Shown here: positions 4,180-6,513 of the stretch, piece by piece
Layout of the letters: each line of letters begins with the position of its first letter
Position numbering within the stretch: the first letter of the stretch is position 1
DNA from: Actinomycetes bacterium
GTDB lineage: Bacteria > Actinomycetota > Actinomycetes > Actinomycetales > Microbacteriaceae
Assembly: GCA_023390155.1 (NCBI GenBank)
Contig: JAEWDJ010000362.1
Coordinates: 1-6,513 of the forward strand
Length of the DNA stretch: 6,513 nucleotides
Reading direction: 5' to 3'
Program-made: the position numbers and the translations under genes
Notes under the pieces: generated by a model
What the model was told of the DNA's origin: nothing
The model's database searches: none
Seen by the model: the letters and a program-made list of their open reading frames with translations, nothing else

Positions 4180-6081
4180 GTGACCACGAGCCAGACCGAC
4201 CCCTTGATCGGCCGTCTCATCGACGGCCGGTACCAGGTGCGCTCGCGGATCGCCCGAGGCGGCATGGCCACCGTGTACCTGGCCACCGACCTCCGGCTGG
4301 AGCGGCGCGTCGCGATCAAGGTCATGCACGGGCACCTCGCCGACGACAGCACCTTCAAGAGCCGCTTCGTGCAGGAGGCCCGCTCCGCCGCCCGCCTCGC
4401 CCACCCCAACGTCGTCAACGTCTTCGACCAGGGCCAGGACTCCGACATGGCGTACCTGGTGATGGAGTACCTCCCGGGCATCACGCTGCGCGACCTCCTC
4501 AAGGACTACGGCAAGCTCACCCCCGAGCAGACGATCGACATCATGGAGGCGGTGCTCAGCGGTCTCGCCGCCGCGCACAAGGCGGGCATCGTCCACCGCG
4601 ACCTGAAGCCCGAGAACGTCCTCCTCGCCGATGACGGGCGCATCAAGATCGGCGACTTCGGCCTCGCCCGCGCCGCGAGCGCCAACACGGCCACCGGCCA
4701 GGCGCTCCTCGGCACCATCGCGTACCTCTCCCCCGAGCTCGTCACCCGCGGCGTCGCCGACGCCCGCAGCGACATCTACGCGCTCGGCATCATGATGTTC
4801 GAGATGCTGACCGGCGAGCAGCCCTTCCAGGGCGAGCAGCCGATGCAGATCGCCTACCAGCACGCGAACGACGCCGTCCCGGCTCCCAGCAGCAAGAACC
4901 CCGCGGTCCCGGCCGAGCTGGACGAGCTCGTCCTCTGGGCCACCGAGAAGGACCCGGACCGTCGTCCGAAGGACGCCAGGGAGATGCTCGACCGGCTGTT
5001 CGAGGCGGAGAAGTCCATCCGCGGCGAGGCGGTCCTCCAGCCGACGATGGTGCTGCCGCCCGCCTTCAGCGCCGAGGACGGCGACACCCAGATCATCAAC
5101 CCGGCCATCCGCCAGCAGGTCGCGGCGAACACGCCGTCCGCCGCGGACGCTCTCTCCGCCGCCGCCAAGCGCCGCCGCGGCAAGGGCTGGTGGTTGTTCG
5201 CCCTCATCATCCTGCTTGCCGGCGTCGCCGGGGGAACGGGCTGGTACTTCGGCTCCGGGCCGGGCTCGCTGGTCCAGATCCCGAAGCTCGTCAATGTCGC
5301 GCCGGAATCCGCCGCCGCACAGCTGAAGGAGCTGGGCTTCCAGACCAAGGAGGCACCCGAGTACTCGACGACCGTGCAGAAGGGACTCGTCTCCAGCACG
5401 GACCCCGGCGAGGGCTCCTCCGCCGCGCGCGGGAGCCTCGTGACCGTCCGCATCTCGCAAGGACCGGCGCCCATCACGCTCGGCGCCCTGGCCGGCACGA
5501 CACTCGACCAAGCGAAAGCCGAGATCACCGGCAAGAAGGCGACCGTCGGCGACGTCGCGCAGCAGTTCGACGCCAAGGTCCCCTCGGGCACGGTCATCTC
5601 GGCCAGCGGAGCCCTCGACGGGCGCGACCTCTCCGGCGGCGGCGACTACTTCGAGGCCGCCTCCGTCAACCTGGTCGTCTCCGTGGGCGCCATCCCCGAC
5701 GTCGCCGGCATGACCGTCGACGAGGCGACGGCCGCGCTGGCGAAGGTGAACCTGAAGGTCGGCGAGGGCCCGGAGAGCTACAGCGACACGGTCGAGAAGG
5801 GCGACGTCATCGCCGCGCACCCGCAGAGCCACGTCGTCAAGCCGAACGACACCCTCCTGCTCGAGACCTCGAAGGGACCCGAGCCCGTCCCGGTCCCGGA
5901 CGTCGTCGGGAAGAGCTGGGATGTGGCCAAGAAGGCGTTGCAGGATGCGGGTTTCCAGCTCAAGTACAGCCCGATCGCGGACGTCGCCCCGGCCGCCTTC
6001 GTCGTTTCCAAGATCACGCCGGGTGGCGGCGAACAGGCGCCCAAGGGATCCACGGTCACCGTCAACTTCGCCGGGTTCTGA
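4180..6081 (+). CDS. pknL: PknL-like Ser/Thr kinase with four PASTA domains
   Basis: A 633-residue transmembrane Hanks-type kinase. The cytoplasmic kinase domain (about 18-275) is complete: glycine loop RGGMATVY (26-33), K47 in VAIK, E66 of helix C, HRDLKPEN (139-146), DFG (159-161) and SPE (184-186). HRD makes it an RD kinase, probably activated by phosphorylation of T170 and T172 in the activation loop. A basic patch KRRR (330-333) precedes one membrane helix (337-357). Outside are four PASTA domains at about 364-429, 430-503, 504-567 and 570-633. PASTA domains bind muropeptides or lipid II in related kinases. The second lacks the usual P-D/N-V opening and looks divergent. Position beside the Rv2175c-like gene and aroG identifies the PknL branch; mycobacterial PknL lacks PASTA repeats, while as I recall the corynebacterial one has them. 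The likely substrate is the Rv2175c-like protein. GTG start, apparently leaderless. Confidence 0.93.
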   Translation: MTTSQTDPLIGRLIDGRYQVRSRIARGGMATVYLATDLRLERRVAIKVMHGHLADDSTFKSRFVQEARSAARLAHPNVVNVFDQGQDSDMAYLVMEYLPGITLRDLLKDYGKLTPEQTIDIMEAVLSGLAAAHKAGIVHRDLKPENVLLADDGRIKIGDFGLARAASANTATGQALLGTIAYLSPELVTRGVADARSDIYALGIMMFEMLTGEQPFQGEQPMQIAYQHANDAVPAPSSKNPAVPAELDELVLWATEKDPDRRPKDAREMLDRLFEAEKSIRGEAVLQPTMVLPPAFSAEDGDTQIINPAIRQQVAANTPSAADALSAAAKRRRGKGWWLFALIILLAGVAGGTGWYFGSGPGSLVQIPKLVNVAPESAAAQLKELGFQTKEAPEYSTTVQKGLVSSTDPGEGSSAARGSLVTVRISQGPAPITLGALAGTTLDQAKAEITGKKATVGDVAQQFDAKVPSGTVISASGALDGRDLSGGGDYFEAASVNLVVSVGAIPDVAGMTVDEATAALAKVNLKVGEGPESYSDTVEKGDVIAAHPQSHVVKPNDTLLLETSKGPEPVPVPDVVGKSWDVAKKALQDAGFQLKYSPIADVAPAAFVVSKITPGGGEQAPKGSTVTVNFAGF

Positions 6082-6092
6082 CCCGGGAGAGT

Positions 6093-6130
6093 CGAAGAGC
6101 CCCGCCGTCCGAGGACGGCGGGGCTCTTCG
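6093..6130. terminator. Bidirectional terminator between pknL and aroG
   Basis: A perfect 18-bp inverted repeat, from CGAAGAGCCCCGCCGTCC (6093-6110) to its complement at 6113-6130, has only two bases between the arms. It fills most of the 60-base gap between convergent stop codons. The stem is very GC-rich and no long T run follows on either side; the only T-rich parts are the CTCTTC ends of the arms. It probably serves both genes. Confidence 0.75.
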
Positions 6131-6141
6131 CGTTGCGCGGC

Positions 6142-6513
6142 TCAGTCGTTGCCCAACTCCTCCGCCACGAGGAAGGCCAGCTCGAGCGACTGCATGTGGT
6201 TCAGGCGCGGGTCGCAGAGGGACTCGTAGCGGGTCGCCAGGGTCTCCTCGTCGATGTGCTCGGAGCCGCCGAGGCACTCGGTCACGTCGTCGCCCGTGAG
6301 CTCGACGTGGATGCCGCCGGGGTTGGTGCCGGCCGCGCGGTGCGCCTCGAAGAAGCCCTTGACCTCGTCGACCACGTCGTCGAAGCGACGGGTCTTGTAG
6401 CCGTTCGGCGTGGTGAGACCGTTGCCGTGCATCGGGTCCGTCACCCACAGGGGCAGCGCGTCGGCGCCCTTGATGGCCTCCAGCAGCGGCGGGAGGGCGT
6501 CGCGGATCTTGCC
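6142..6513 (-). CDS. aroG: Class II DAHP synthase, C-terminal part
   Basis: The last 123 residues of 3-deoxy-D-arabino-heptulosonate 7-phosphate synthase, the first enzyme of the shikimate pathway, which joins phosphoenolpyruvate and erythrose 4-phosphate. The frame is open to the right edge, so the 5' part lies outside the window; class II enzymes are around 450 residues. Visible motifs: LWVTDPMHGN, PNGYKTRRFDDVVDEV, GGIHVELTGDDVTECLGG and YESLCDPRLNHMQSLELAFLVAE. These hold the His, Glu and Asp residues that form the metal and substrate site in this family. The GTG at 6444 is an internal codon, not a start. It is convergent with pknL, as aroG (Rv2178c) stands near pknL in mycobacteria. Confidence 0.95.
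   Translation of the reverse strand, partial: GKIRDALPPLLEAIKGADALPLWVTDPMHGNGLTTPNGYKTRRFDDVVDEVKGFFEAHRAAGTNPGGIHVELTGDDVTECLGGSEHIDEETLATRYESLCDPRLNHMQSLELAFLVAEELGND

Noticed and set aside
4114..5832. Minus-strand open frame (572 codons) opposite pknL
   Set aside because: Shadow of the kinase gene. Composition is dominated by Arg, Gly, Val and Asp runs with no recognisable fold; the plus strand has every kinase motif.

Overview
The window is high-GC actinobacterial chromosome. Gene content and order point to Microbacteriaceae or a close relative (a Leifsonia- or Microbacterium-like organism). This is a judgement from protein similarity recalled from memory, not from a search. The order mraZ, DUF3040 protein, polyprenyl diphosphate synthase, Rv2175c-like regulator, PASTA Ser/Thr kinase, class II DAHP synthase follows the Mycobacterium tuberculosis Rv2166c-Rv2178c block, with some genes missing and a LysM wall enzyme added.

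Left edge (1-139): bases 2-40 do not look like genome. They match the reverse complement of the Illumina P5 adapter in two blocks at the correct spacing, followed by a poly-A run, so the contig probably ends here in adapter read-through. The rsmH gene and the rest of the division and cell-wall cluster expected after mraZ are therefore not seen.

140-1246 (minus strand): mraZ, a 288-base regulatory gap, then a two-helix DUF3040 membrane protein. The gap is the most structured DNA in the window. It holds three GTGGA repeats at exact 10-bp spacing in front of mraZ (an MraZ box), a second two-copy 10-bp array in the opposite orientation, an inverted repeat between the two arrays, a strong terminator for the DUF3040 gene, and a third GTGGA set at 15-16 bp spacing in the 3' untranslated region of that gene.

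1247-2442: overlapping divergent promoters, then a polyprenyl (geranylgeranyl-type) diphosphate synthase that appears to be translated from a leaderless mRNA. 2479-4082: an Rv2175c-type DNA-binding protein (minus strand), divergent from a secreted protein with two LysM domains and a lysozyme-like domain; GTnAC-type direct repeats lie between them. 4180-6081: PknL-like kinase with one membrane helix and four PASTA domains, again with a leaderless-type promoter. A large inverted repeat separates it from the convergent, truncated aroG (6142 to the right edge).

Taken together, the window joins division control (MraZ), isoprenoid chain supply for lipids or quinones, a wall-binding hydrolase, and a wall-sensing kinase beside its likely DNA-binding substrate. 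I see no mobile element, CRISPR array, tRNA or rRNA. The genes are mostly core; the novelty lies in the regulatory DNA and the arrangement.
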